DNA of 64,000 nt, from contig SPAW01000006.1 in assembly GCA_005239465.1 (NCBI GenBank), positions 1-64,000 on the forward strand, in the 5' to 3' direction. Each line of letters begins with the position of its first letter. The stretch's first letter is position 1. Source of the DNA: Nitrospira sp. (GTDB taxonomy: Bacteria; Nitrospirota; Nitrospiria; Nitrospirales; Nitrospiraceae). This document shows positions 40,751 to 49,894 of this stretch, piece after piece. The notes beneath the pieces were generated by a model. The model was not told the origin of the DNA, did no database searches, and saw nothing but the letters and a program-made list of their open reading frames with translations. Made by a program: the position numbers and the translations under genes.

Positions 40751-43700
40751 ATGTTTCCCCACACATTATCCACACGTACGCTCGGCGCGATGGCAGCTGT
40801 GGCCCTGCTCTGGGCCCCGCTCGCATCCGCTGAGAACTCCTCTCATGCAGGACACGCAACCCCGCAAGCGGTCGCGATGAACCATCAGCTGCCGGCCTGG
40901 GCAGAACAACTCAAGGGGCAAACGATCGTCGAAGACGCGATGTCCGGAAAAGCCGAGCGCTCGGCGATGGTCGAACAGCAGCACCAGCGCATCATGGAGC
41001 ACATGGCCCATGACCCGCAGGTCCAGGGCGTCAACACCGGCATGTTCAATACCTCGGCCATGTTGCACCAATATGGAGCCGGTGGGCAGGACATGCTCCT
41101 CATGTCCGATCCTCGTGTTGAACCGGTGGCCATGCTGGGCGGTGGCAAGTGCCCTGCGACCGCTCCTGTGCGCCAGTTCAATATCTCCGCGATCAATGTC
41201 GAAATCACGCTCAATCAGTGGCTCGACTTCTATCCCGGCTACATATACGTGCTGGACGAGAATCTCGACAAGGTTCGGGAAGAGGAAACCAAGAATAGAG
41301 AAGCACGCGATAAGGAAGGCTTCGATCCAGGAGCCGTGATCCCAGGCGTGCAAGCCCAGTGGATTCAGCCGCTGACGATCCGTGCCAACCAGGGAGATTG
41401 CCTCAAGATCAAGTTGAGCAACAAGTTGGAAGGCGGCGAAGATGTGAGCCTCCACATCCATGGTTCAGCCATGGTGGTGAGCGCCACCGGCGCCGCTGCC
41501 GCGACGACGAACCCCGACAGTATTGTGGCGAAAGACAAGAGCGGTGATTTCGAGTGGTACATCCATCCGAACACGCAGGAAGGTGTGCGGCAGTTCCATA
41601 CCTACAGCAACGACCGTGAATTGACCGTCATGGGCATGTTCGGCGCCTTCGTCGTTGAACCCCGCGGCTCCTCCTATTGGGAACCGCTCGGAAGCGGCGA
41701 GGCGACGCCGGCCGCCAGCGGCTGGCAAGTCATGATCAAGAACGGCACTGGGCCGGACTTCCGTGAATTCGTCCTGATCTATCACGAAGTCGGCGACGAA
41801 GCGTTCCGCCCGCTCAATAAGAAGGGTGATTTCTTGCCGCAACGCGATCCATTGACCGATGCCTATCGTCCAGGCGGCCGCGCGATCAACTATCGGAGCG
41901 AACCGTTCGGTATCAACAATATGCACGTGCAGCACGAATACTTCGGGTTCGAGGACGAGTCGATGGGGTACAGCTCCTATACCTTCGGTGATGCGTCCCC
42001 TACGATTCCCCGTTCTTATATGGGTGACCCGGCCAAGTTTCGTCTGGTCCATGGTGGGTCCGAAGTGTTCCATTCCCATCATCCGCATGGAGGAACCATC
42101 CGGTGGCCGCGCAGCCCGCGAGCGATCGACGACATGAACCTCTGGGCCACAGCGGTCAACGGGCCCGTGAAGTATCCGGTGATCCGTCATAAGACCGACC
42201 GCGTCGACGTCGAAGTTATCGGCCCGTCAGAAGCGCTCGACCTGGAAACAGAGTGCGGTTCCGGTCTCTGCCAGCAATTGGCGGGCGACTTCCTGTTCCA
42301 CTGCCATGTGGCGCACCATTATGTGGCAGGCATGTGGGGGTACTGGCGCGTCTACAATACGCTGCAAGTTGGCGACATGCACAACGATGTGATGCCGGAT
42401 CTGCGCGAGTTGCCGGATCGGAAGGGCCGGATCAAGGCGCCTATGACCTCCGACAAGCTCGTCGGCACCACAGTCGATTGGTTCGGCACGCAGTTCAAGA
42501 TTGTCGACAAGGGCAAGAGCAACTGGAAAGGCAACCCGGCCACGATCACGATGAAGGATTGGGTCGAAATGCAGTTGCCAACGCAAGGCAAGCCTGGCCA
42601 CAAGGACGATGAGAAGGGCCAGATTCAGTCCTACGATGCCACGGTGCTGGATTGGATTTGGGAAGGCAACCGTGCGATGAGCGAGAAGGAAAGTACGATC
42701 GACAATCCCAAATACAAGTCTACCCATCCGGGCAAGCGGCACCCGATCATGTTCGAACCATTGACCGGCAAGGTAGCCTGGCCGCACCTGACGCCCCACT
42801 TCGGGAAGCGCGCCATGTTCTCTCCGAATCACGTCGGCGCGCCCTGGCTGGAGATGGTCCGCCGGGATGACAACGGCGAGGAGAGCGTCGATCAAGCCAA
42901 GCCGGGTGAACAGGGCAACTGGAGTCTCTGCCCGGTCAATGCAGGACGGAAGAACTATAACGTGCACTTCATCAAGCTGCCGATCAAGATCGCCAAAGCG
43001 CAAGGGAAAGAACCGCCGGTGGTGGATCCGAACGGCTTGATCTACGTGCTCCATGAAGAAGAAGCGGCGATCCGAGCCAACGACGACCTGAAGTACCCGT
43101 TGGTCGTGCGTGGCAACATCTACGATTGCGTGGACTGGATGTTGACCAGTGAGTGGGACGACGACGACTACACGAACTTCCAGTCGTCAAAGATCAACAC
43201 TCATTGGCATTTCCTTCAATTCGACAACCAGGCATCGGACGGCGTGATCACAGGGTTCTCCTACGAACAGTCGGTTCGCCCGTTCACGATGCTGGAGAAG
43301 AAGAATCAGAAGGGGCTTCCAGCCCCGATGAACACGGTGTTGACTGCCGCAACCAAGAAGGGCACGACCAGCATCACGGTGAAGAACGCCAAGCAGTATC
43401 ACGTGGGAACCTTGATTCTCGTGGGCGCCGATAATGTGAAGGGCAACGAGGTGTCCCGCATCAAGGCAATCAAGGGCAATACGATGACGTTGTCAAAGGG
43501 ATTGAAGAACGATCACCCGGCGAACGACATCATTACGGTGGAGTTTGTTCGTCAGCGGTTCTGGGTCGATGCGGACGTCGGGACCGTATTCTGGCACGAC
43601 CACGCGTTCGGCGCGACGACCTGGCCGCACGGCGGGTTCGGCACGTTCATTGCCGAGCCGGTTGGATCCACCTATCATGACCCGAAGACGGGAAAGCTGG

Positions 43701-45601
43701 TCTGGAGCGGTCCGATCGCGGACATTCACACCAACGAGCCGGTGGGCCATGGTGTGAACAACAGCTTCCGCGAATTGATGGTGCAAGTGCACGACACCGT
43801 GCCGCACACAGTGAATGTCGTCACGGCGGGCAATCCTCCCGGGCAACCGGTCGAAGTGGCCCTCGAGGCAGGCAAGACGGTATCGTTCATGATGCCGGAA
43901 AAGATCTATATGACGCCGATGCCGTTCCTGAACGGTGGGACGCACACCACCGGCAGCGGCTTGAACTTCAGGGCGGGACCGATCGCGCAACGGTTGGCGA
44001 CGAACCCGGATGTGTCACAAGCATTTAACAGCCAGATTCACGGCGATCCATACACGCCGCTTCTGAGGGCGTACATGGGCGATACCATGGTGTTCCGTCT
44101 CTTGCATACCCTCATGAACGAGACGATGACCTGGACCCTGTCCGGCCATACCTTCTGGACCGAGCGCTACGCTCCTGATGCCAACCGCAAGAACTCGATC
44201 CATATCGGGATTGCAGAACGGTACGATCTGGTGGTGCCGGAAGCAGGTGGTCCAAGGCATCAGGCCGGCGATTACATCCACTTCAACGGCCGATCCTCGA
44301 AATTCTCCGAGGGTGCCTGGGGCATCATTCGGGTATTCGATAAGGAACAAGCCGATCTGAAGAAACTGCCGGCTGGGTTCTCGATCAAGGGTGAGATTCC
44401 GAAAGCGCTGTCGGTTTGTCCGGCGGATGCCCCGGTGAAGATCTTCAATGTGTTAGCGATGGATTATCCATCCATGACGTTCAATGCGAAGGCACCTGAG
44501 ACCATCGAAGTGGACTTTGAGCGGAAGATTCAGATCACCAATCCGGATGCGAAGATCTATGCGTTGGAGGAAGACGTCGCCAAGGTGTCCGGGGATGCGC
44601 AGCCCATGCCGCTCACACTCCGCGTCAATGTCGGGGATTGCGTGAAAGTGAATCTGAAAAACAAGATGAAGGACGGCAAGGCGTCCTTCTCAGCCATCGG
44701 GCTGGCCTTCGATCCGAAGGACTCGATGGGCGCCAACGTGGGGAACAACCCCGGCGATCAGACGATTGCTCCAGGGGCCGAGCGGGTCTACACGTACTAT
44801 GCCGATCCGTTCAACGGCGAGACGACCTCGCTGGTGTGGGACTGGGGCAACGTGATGATGAATCCTCGCAACGGCTTGTTCGGAGCCGTGGTGGTCGGTC
44901 CGAAGGGTTCGAAGTATCGTGACCCGAAGACCGGCGCCGATCTGTCGAATAAGAATGCCTGGGCGGCCGACGTGATCATTGATCGCACGGTGCCGGGCAA
45001 TGAAATGAGAGCCAACTATCGTGACGTGGCCTTGTTCTTCCAGGACGAGGACAACATCATCGGCACCAGCTTCATGCCGTATGTGCAGAACGTCGCGGGC
45101 TTGACCGGCGTCAACTACCGGTCTGAACCGTACAAGTATCGTGAAGAACAGGGCTGCTCGTTGGGCAAGGTATTCCAGCCTTGCCAGGCGGACAAGCCGG
45201 AAGATCCTGCGACGCCGATCATCGAATCGCATGCGGGCGATCCCGTGCGCATTCACGTGATCGGTGCCAATAACGAACAGAACGGAATGTTCAGCGTTGA
45301 GAAACATGAGTGGCCGATCGAGCCCTTCATGCGAGGCGCCGACCAGATCAGTGTGGTCGAGTTCTCCGGGTCAGAAACGCTGGATGCCTTCATCCCATCG
45401 GCCGGTGGACCCTATCGGCTGGCCGGCGACTATGTGTACAGCAACCAGCGGTTGCCGTACTCGCAATCCGGGCAGTGGGGCTATCTGCGCGTGTTGCCCG
45501 CCGGTGATCAACGGTTGTTGCCGCTCTCCGGTGCGGGCGCAGGGATGAAGAGTGTCTCGCTTGAAGAAACGGCGCGTGTCATTCCAGTCGCAGCGAAGTA
45601 A
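40751..45601 (+). CDS. Giant multicopper oxidase-like protein, 1616 residues
   Basis: Exported (AAVALLWAPLASAE). AAGGAGG ten bases before ATG 40751 decides the start over the in-frame one at 40685. Three multicopper-oxidase-like units are seen. Unit 1 (about 140-540): H235-I-H237-G, H283 in QFHTYSN where HxH is expected, HxxHxH at H441-H446, and a perfect HCHxxxHxxxxM from H517 to M528, the type-1/type-3 copper motif. Unit 2 (about 750-1200): H818-W-H820 and H949-D-H951, with a 60-residue beta insertion between them (TSITVKNAKQYHVGTLILVG) and no HCH. Unit 3 (about 1220-1600) has no copper ligands. It is larger than MnxG-type manganese oxidases (about 1200). Metal oxidation (Mn, Fe or Cu) is the leading inference; substrate unproven. 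Confidence 0.85.
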   Translation: MFPHTLSTRTLGAMAAVALLWAPLASAENSSHAGHATPQAVAMNHQLPAWAEQLKGQTIVEDAMSGKAERSAMVEQQHQRIMEHMAHDPQVQGVNTGMFNTSAMLHQYGAGGQDMLLMSDPRVEPVAMLGGGKCPATAPVRQFNISAINVEITLNQWLDFYPGYIYVLDENLDKVREEETKNREARDKEGFDPGAVIPGVQAQWIQPLTIRANQGDCLKIKLSNKLEGGEDVSLHIHGSAMVVSATGAAAATTNPDSIVAKDKSGDFEWYIHPNTQEGVRQFHTYSNDRELTVMGMFGAFVVEPRGSSYWEPLGSGEATPAASGWQVMIKNGTGPDFREFVLIYHEVGDEAFRPLNKKGDFLPQRDPLTDAYRPGGRAINYRSEPFGINNMHVQHEYFGFEDESMGYSSYTFGDASPTIPRSYMGDPAKFRLVHGGSEVFHSHHPHGGTIRWPRSPRAIDDMNLWATAVNGPVKYPVIRHKTDRVDVEVIGPSEALDLETECGSGLCQQLAGDFLFHCHVAHHYVAGMWGYWRVYNTLQVGDMHNDVMPDLRELPDRKGRIKAPMTSDKLVGTTVDWFGTQFKIVDKGKSNWKGNPATITMKDWVEMQLPTQGKPGHKDDEKGQIQSYDATVLDWIWEGNRAMSEKESTIDNPKYKSTHPGKRHPIMFEPLTGKVAWPHLTPHFGKRAMFSPNHVGAPWLEMVRRDDNGEESVDQAKPGEQGNWSLCPVNAGRKNYNVHFIKLPIKIAKAQGKEPPVVDPNGLIYVLHEEEAAIRANDDLKYPLVVRGNIYDCVDWMLTSEWDDDDYTNFQSSKINTHWHFLQFDNQASDGVITGFSYEQSVRPFTMLEKKNQKGLPAPMNTVLTAATKKGTTSITVKNAKQYHVGTLILVGADNVKGNEVSRIKAIKGNTMTLSKGLKNDHPANDIITVEFVRQRFWVDADVGTVFWHDHAFGATTWPHGGFGTFIAEPVGSTYHDPKTGKLVWSGPIADIHTNEPVGHGVNNSFRELMVQVHDTVPHTVNVVTAGNPPGQPVEVALEAGKTVSFMMPEKIYMTPMPFLNGGTHTTGSGLNFRAGPIAQRLATNPDVSQAFNSQIHGDPYTPLLRAYMGDTMVFRLLHTLMNETMTWTLSGHTFWTERYAPDANRKNSIHIGIAERYDLVVPEAGGPRHQAGDYIHFNGRSSKFSEGAWGIIRVFDKEQADLKKLPAGFSIKGEIPKALSVCPADAPVKIFNVLAMDYPSMTFNAKAPETIEVDFERKIQITNPDAKIYALEEDVAKVSGDAQPMPLTLRVNVGDCVKVNLKNKMKDGKASFSAIGLAFDPKDSMGANVGNNPGDQTIAPGAERVYTYYADPFNGETTSLVWDWGNVMMNPRNGLFGAVVVGPKGSKYRDPKTGADLSNKNAWAADVIIDRTVPGNEMRANYRDVALFFQDEDNIIGTSFMPYVQNVAGLTGVNYRSEPYKYREEQGCSLGKVFQPCQADKPEDPATPIIESHAGDPVRIHVIGANNEQNGMFSVEKHEWPIEPFMRGADQISVVEFSGSETLDAFIPSAGGPYRLAGDYVYSNQRLPYSQSGQWGYLRVLPAGDQRLLPLSGAGAGMKSVSLEETARVIPVAAK

Positions 45602-45638
45602 CGTGCTCGCCTCTCGCTGAGGGGTTACAAGCACAAGG

Positions 45639-45672
45639 AAAGGGGGAGGCCTCGGCTTCCCCCTTTTTCTTT
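45639..45672 (+). terminator. Terminator after the multicopper oxidase gene
   Basis: 11-bp stem (AAAGGGGGAGG with CTTCCCCCTTT, one wobble), 6-base loop and the T-rich tail TTTTTCTTT. It lies 37 bases after the stop, so the cupredoxin genes are probably transcribed separately or by read-through. Confidence 0.87.
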
Positions 45673-45741
45673 AGTGCAGGCATTTGGTACGATGCGTGAG
45701 ATTGCTGGGCTGACACGGATCTGCTGAATGTTGGAGGCTAC

Positions 45742-46650
45742 ATGAGGACGCTGTTTTTGTTCTTTTCCATGCCGCTGTTGGCCGGTCTTTCGACGGCCTG
45801 GGCCTATGAAGAGATTCGCGTTACCGACGGCGGCACGATTTCCGGGAAGGTTACGATCACGCAAGGGAAGCCGATTCCCAAAGGGTTCAACCTGATTACG
45901 TTTCCCGATCCGGTCTATTGCGGCCGAATTTCTACCGGAACCGGGTGGCGCATTCTCCAAGAGTTTACAGTTGCGGCCGACGGAGGGCTCAAAGACGCGG
46001 TCGTCGTGCTGGTGGATGCGACGAAGGGGAAGCCGTTCAACTTCGAGCCGCCGACGATTGAAGCGCGGGATTGTCGCTTTCTGCCGTTTGTGAATGTGGT
46101 GAAGAATCAGGCCGAGGTCAGGGTGGTCAATATGGACCCGGTGTTTCACGACATCCAAGCCTACGAGACATCGCATCTTGGCCCACGGGTGCTCTTCAAC
46201 ACACCGCTGCCCATGAATCCACTTCACAAGCGCAATGTCGGGGCTGACAGCCATGAGCATCTCGCCGGCCAGCCGATGACCGAAGTGATACACATGACGA
46301 AGAATCGCCGGATCTTCGTGATGCAGTGCGGGTTCCATGCCTATATGGAAAGCTGGGGCCTCGCCGTGGACAACCCATACTATATGCTGACCGGCACCGA
46401 TGGGAGCTTTTCGTTAGCCGATGTGCCTCCGGGCGACTATACCGTGATGACCTGGCATCCCGGTGTCGGGACGATGATGGAAAAGAAAGTGACCATCCCA
46501 GCCAAACAGACCGTTCAAGCGGATTTTGTGTTCGAATCGCCCAAGGGCCGTCGGAGCGCCCACGAGATCGAAGAGAACCCGCACTTCGGATTAGGGTCGC
46601 TAGGCAAATCCTTGGATATTCAACCCACCTTGGAATTGCAAACTCCGTAA
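45742..46650 (+). CDS. Secreted cupredoxin with carboxypeptidase-regulatory-like domain, paralogue 1
   Basis: 302 residues with signal peptide (LFLFFSMPLLAGLSTAWA). The type-1 copper ligand set is H136 in DPVFHDI and C196-x2-H199-x2-M202 in MQCGFHAYM. After it comes a beta-sandwich of the CarboxypepD_reg kind (GTDGSFSLADVPPGDYTVMT). Shared text with the next gene (GFNLITFPDPVYCGRIS; EARDC) shows duplication. TTGGAGG precedes the ATG. Probably a periplasmic copper electron carrier or copper donor to the oxidase upstream. Confidence 0.85.
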   Translation: MRTLFLFFSMPLLAGLSTAWAYEEIRVTDGGTISGKVTITQGKPIPKGFNLITFPDPVYCGRISTGTGWRILQEFTVAADGGLKDAVVVLVDATKGKPFNFEPPTIEARDCRFLPFVNVVKNQAEVRVVNMDPVFHDIQAYETSHLGPRVLFNTPLPMNPLHKRNVGADSHEHLAGQPMTEVIHMTKNRRIFVMQCGFHAYMESWGLAVDNPYYMLTGTDGSFSLADVPPGDYTVMTWHPGVGTMMEKKVTIPAKQTVQADFVFESPKGRRSAHEIEENPHFGLGSLGKSLDIQPTLELQTP

Positions 46651-46682
46651 TCGGATCGCTTCGAATGGGAGAACCTTGTCTC

Positions 46683-47621
46683 ATGAATAGCCATTTACAT
46701 CGTGCCACCTCTTGCCTCGTCTCCGGCGTACTCATGGTCGTGAGCGCGCTATCTTCGATGACGTCGGCGTCCGCCTATGATGTGATCGATGTACAGCGCG
46801 GAGGAACGATTAAGGGAACGGTAACTTTGTCAGGCGCGGTTCCTGAGCCCAAAGGCTTCAATCTCATCACGTTTCCTGATCCTGTCTATTGCGGGCGCAT
46901 TTCGAACGGTCGAGGCTGGCGTTTGCTGCACGATTTCGTGGCAGATCCGCAGGGCGGACTCAAAGATGCGATCGTCTTACTCGAAGGAGTCGAGGCCGGC
47001 AAAGCATTTGAAATGTCTGTTCCCCTGATCGAAGCACGCGATTGCACGTTTCAGCCCTTCATGACGATCGTGCGTAATGGACACGCGGTCGAAGTCATCA
47101 ACATGGATCCGGTCATGCACGATATCCAAGGCTATGAGACCTCGCTCGAAGCCGGGGCTCGCGTGTTGTTCAACACCCCCCTTGTGATGAATCATCAGCA
47201 TCGACGTGGGGATATCCACGCGATGCACAACCATGCACCAGGAAAATCGCTGGTCGGGCCGATCTATCTGAATAAGGGACGACGGACCTTCTACATGCAA
47301 TGCGGGTTCCACGCCTACATGGAAAGTTGGGCCATGGCTGTGAACAATCCCTACTATGCATTGACGGATGCCGCTGGCACATTCAAGATCGAGAATATCC
47401 CTCCAGGCACCTATCAGTTGGTAGTGTGGCACCCTCAAACTGGTCCTGGGGTCACGAAGATGGTGAGCATCCAGCCGGATGGGAAATTGGTCGAAGAGCT
47501 TTCCTTGAATGCACCGAAGGGGAATCGCTCTGCCTTTAAAGTGATGGATAATCCCCGCTTCGGCCCCGATACGTTGGGCTATTCCGTCGATATCCAGCCG
47601 CTGGTCGAACATCAGCATTGA
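46683..47621 (+). CDS. Secreted cupredoxin with carboxypeptidase-regulatory-like domain, paralogue 2
   Basis: 312 residues with signal peptide (LVSGVLMVVSALSSMTSASA). Ligands H146 (DPVMHDI), C207, H210 and M213 (MQCGFHAYM) are conserved, followed by the same regulatory-like domain (AAGTFKIENIPPGTYQLVVW). An extra His-rich stretch (NHQHRRGDIHAMHNH) about residues 165-185 could bind metal. The frame is open much farther upstream into paralogue 1, but ATG 46683 is the first start giving a signal peptide. Confidence 0.85.
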   Translation: MNSHLHRATSCLVSGVLMVVSALSSMTSASAYDVIDVQRGGTIKGTVTLSGAVPEPKGFNLITFPDPVYCGRISNGRGWRLLHDFVADPQGGLKDAIVLLEGVEAGKAFEMSVPLIEARDCTFQPFMTIVRNGHAVEVINMDPVMHDIQGYETSLEAGARVLFNTPLVMNHQHRRGDIHAMHNHAPGKSLVGPIYLNKGRRTFYMQCGFHAYMESWAMAVNNPYYALTDAAGTFKIENIPPGTYQLVVWHPQTGPGVTKMVSIQPDGKLVEELSLNAPKGNRSAFKVMDNPRFGPDTLGYSVDIQPLVEHQH

Positions 47622-47627
47622 CAGCCG

Positions 47628-48266
47628 ATGTGGACTCGTCTTGCGAGGAGGGCCCAGGTTTTGGTCTTCCTCGGGCTTGCTTTGAGTACATCGAGTTGGT
47701 CGCCGGACCATCACGCCATGGCCGGCGACACCCTCCCCATTCAATCAGAATTCTCAGGCACCATCATCAAGCAGGTGAACGGGAAGAAGTATCAGGTGCA
47801 GGTCTTTGCGAAGGGGGATCGACTGCGGCTGGAGTACAAGTATGCCATCCGAACCGACTTTGGGTACGCGGCCATCGAAATCATCCGGCTCGATCAGTCC
47901 GAGACGTGGTATCTCCTCGCGCAACAGAAAGAACTGTTGGTCACGCCGCTAGATCCGGACGACGTCCTTCCGATGCGTCCCGAGCTGCCCGGGGAGCGGA
48001 GTAGAACCGTCGTCGGCGATGCCACGGTTGCAAGTCGGGCCGCGCAGCTATTCGAAATCCAGACCGATCAACGCGGGCGAGCCGAACGGTTCTAGGAATG
48101 GGTCGATGCAGAGACAGGAATGGTGCTCAAGCGGGTCAGTCGTGACCGCGACTGGTCGTTTGAGTATGAGCGCCTCCGGCTGTCGCCGCAGCCGGGCTAT
48201 TATTTCGATGAACCACCAGGGTACAAGAAACGGATGAGTGCGACCGGCCCAAGGCGAGAAGGCTAG
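47628..48266 (+). pseudogene. LolA-like secreted protein interrupted by an in-frame TAG
   Basis: ATG 47628 begins an exported protein (VLVFLGLALSTSSW) with a LolA/outer-membrane-lipoprotein-sorting-like beta fold (FSGTIIKQVNGKKYQVQVFA; EIIRLDQSETWYLLAQQKE). Codon 156 is TAG (48093-48095). The same frame then continues for 56 sense codons with the ending expected of such proteins (EWVDAETGMVLKRVSRDRDW; FEYERLRLSPQPGYYFDEPP) to a second TAG at 48264. No frameshift is needed. Either a recent nonsense mutation, a sequencing error, or read-through. Part of the cupredoxin operon, 6 bases after paralogue 2. Confidence 0.75.
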
Positions 48267-48273
48267 CAAGATC

Positions 48274-49629
48274 ATGAACCACGTGAACATGCAACATGGT
48301 GTAATTGTGGCGAGCGCGCTCGTCTGGTTTTGTACGGTGGGCAAGCCGGCCTTCGCAGCGGGGGCGTCATCGGGCCTTCAAGAGATCCAAAATCTCTATG
48401 ACAAGCATGAGTATCAAAAGACCTTGGAGGTGATAGGTAGGCTGGAGAAGGAGCGAGCTGCGGTTCTTGACGTGCGACGGCTCAAGATCCACACTCTCCT
48501 CAAGCTCGGCAATCCTAAAGATGCGCTCGAGGAATATGACAAGCTCGAAGGGATGCTGAAGCAGGAGGATCAACCAGTCCTGCGCGAGGTCGCCTTGGGG
48601 TTCATTCTTGTCATGATGAAAGACATGCGCGAGCAAATGCGCGGAGCGGCCTACACCGCACTCAAGGAAATCGACTCAGATGAGGCCGTGCCCTATTTCG
48701 AAGACGGGCTCAGCGACGGATCGGGGCCTGTCCGAATGTTGGCTGTCGAGGGGCTAGGCCGTTCGGACAAGGGGCGAAACTCGAAGAAGCTGCGGGCCGC
48801 GCTCGATGATCAGGCAGGGCTCGTCAAGGCTCGCGTCGTCAAGGCGCTGGGGGAAACGGGTGATCACTCGGTGATTCCGTTGATTGAGACGGCGACAAGA
48901 GATGAACTGGCCACCGTGAGGATCGCGGCCTATGGGGCGCTGATCAGGCTGGGCCGCAAGGAGGCTTGGGAACAGTTGCGCAAGGGCGTCGAAGCGCCGA
49001 ATCCGGAAGACCGTGCAGAAGCGATCCGCACGATTGCCGATCTCAAGGACCAGCGCGGAGCTCCGTTCATGACGGACTTGTTGACCTACAAGCAGCCCTC
49101 TGTTCGCGCGGCAGCGGCGAGGGGGTTGGGGCACCTTGAAAAGAAAGATGCTCGGCGACAGATTGAACAATTACTCAAAGACCCGGTTCCCGCTGTCCGA
49201 GAGTCTGCAACGGCGAGTCTCGCAGACCTTGGCGGGAAGGAGTCGGTCCCAGCCCTGACACAGGCCCTCAACGACGGTGTGTTGACGGTACGCGCCTCGG
49301 CTGTCGCAGCATTGTTACAGCTCGGTCAGCCTTACGAAACTGTGGCGTCGACTGTGCGGGCATTAGCCCAGCAGAACGATACCGCAGCGAGGTCATCGGC
49401 GGCCTTTGCTCTTGGCAAGGCAACGAAGGCGAACGTTGCCGGGGCCGTCGAGGTATTGGCGAACCTTGCGGCTGATCCCCTTCCCGGTCCAAAAATTGTC
49501 GCCTTCCGTTCTCTAGGGCATATCGGGGATCGTGAAATCGTTCCTCTCCTCAAGGATGGCCTGCACGACCAAAATGAAGCGGTCCGCGCAACGGCTGCCG
49601 GCGCGCTGCTTCACCTGCTGCAACAATAG
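48274..49629 (+). CDS. Secreted HEAT-repeat protein
   Basis: 451 residues from ATG 48274, 7 bases after the interrupted gene (an upstream in-frame start at 48238 would lie inside it). Signal peptide (VIVASALVWFCTVGKPAFA), a TPR-like N-terminal segment to about 105, then seven or more HEAT/PBS-lyase-type repeats (AAARGLGHLEKKDARRQIEQ; ESATASLADLGGKESVPALT; RATAAGALLHL). HEAT proteins are scaffolds; here probably for the oxidase/cupredoxin set in the periplasm. Confidence 0.85.
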   Translation: MNHVNMQHGVIVASALVWFCTVGKPAFAAGASSGLQEIQNLYDKHEYQKTLEVIGRLEKERAAVLDVRRLKIHTLLKLGNPKDALEEYDKLEGMLKQEDQPVLREVALGFILVMMKDMREQMRGAAYTALKEIDSDEAVPYFEDGLSDGSGPVRMLAVEGLGRSDKGRNSKKLRAALDDQAGLVKARVVKALGETGDHSVIPLIETATRDELATVRIAAYGALIRLGRKEAWEQLRKGVEAPNPEDRAEAIRTIADLKDQRGAPFMTDLLTYKQPSVRAAAARGLGHLEKKDARRQIEQLLKDPVPAVRESATASLADLGGKESVPALTQALNDGVLTVRASAVAALLQLGQPYETVASTVRALAQQNDTAARSSAAFALGKATKANVAGAVEVLANLAADPLPGPKIVAFRSLGHIGDREIVPLLKDGLHDQNEAVRATAAGALLHLLQQ

Positions 49630-49651
49630 AAATAGGTCCTGGAAGCACCTT

Positions 49652-49864
49652 CTAGCAGGCTGAGGTGACGCCCGGCTGCGCACTGCTGACGCGGCGGATA
49701 CGCAGGAGGATGCCACGGATGGTCCGGCTCAGCGTGGTGCTGAGCGACCAGTGGAATGGGCTCGGCGGGAGCCGGAAGGCGGAGCGAGCGCCCAGGGGGA
49801 GCGGGATGCCGGCGGGCCGATCGATCCACAGAGGAGTGACAACGGGCTCCGCCGTGAAGAACAT
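49652..49864 (-). CDS. Doubtful small protein, 70 residues
   Basis: Minus-strand frame (MFFTAEPVVTPLW start; IRGILLRIRRVSS near the end) with GC-rich third positions but no ribosome site and no recognised family. It is the only candidate in the 265-base gap between two convergent genes. It may be chance. Confidence 0.25.
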   Translation of the reverse strand: MFFTAEPVVTPLWIDRPAGIPLPLGARSAFRLPPSPFHWSLSTTLSRTIRGILLRIRRVSSAQPGVTSAC

Positions 49865-49894
49865 GGTGCACTCATCGCTATATCGGACAGGCTC

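Noticed and set aside
42227-43054. 275-codon minus-strand frame inside the multicopper oxidase
   Set aside because: Antisense shadow; composition is Arg/His/Val-rich and non-globular, and the sense strand is fully explained.
46326-46682. Upstream extension of cupredoxin paralogue 2
   Set aside because: It overlaps the coding region of paralogue 1 in another frame and would put 119 residues before a clear signal peptide.
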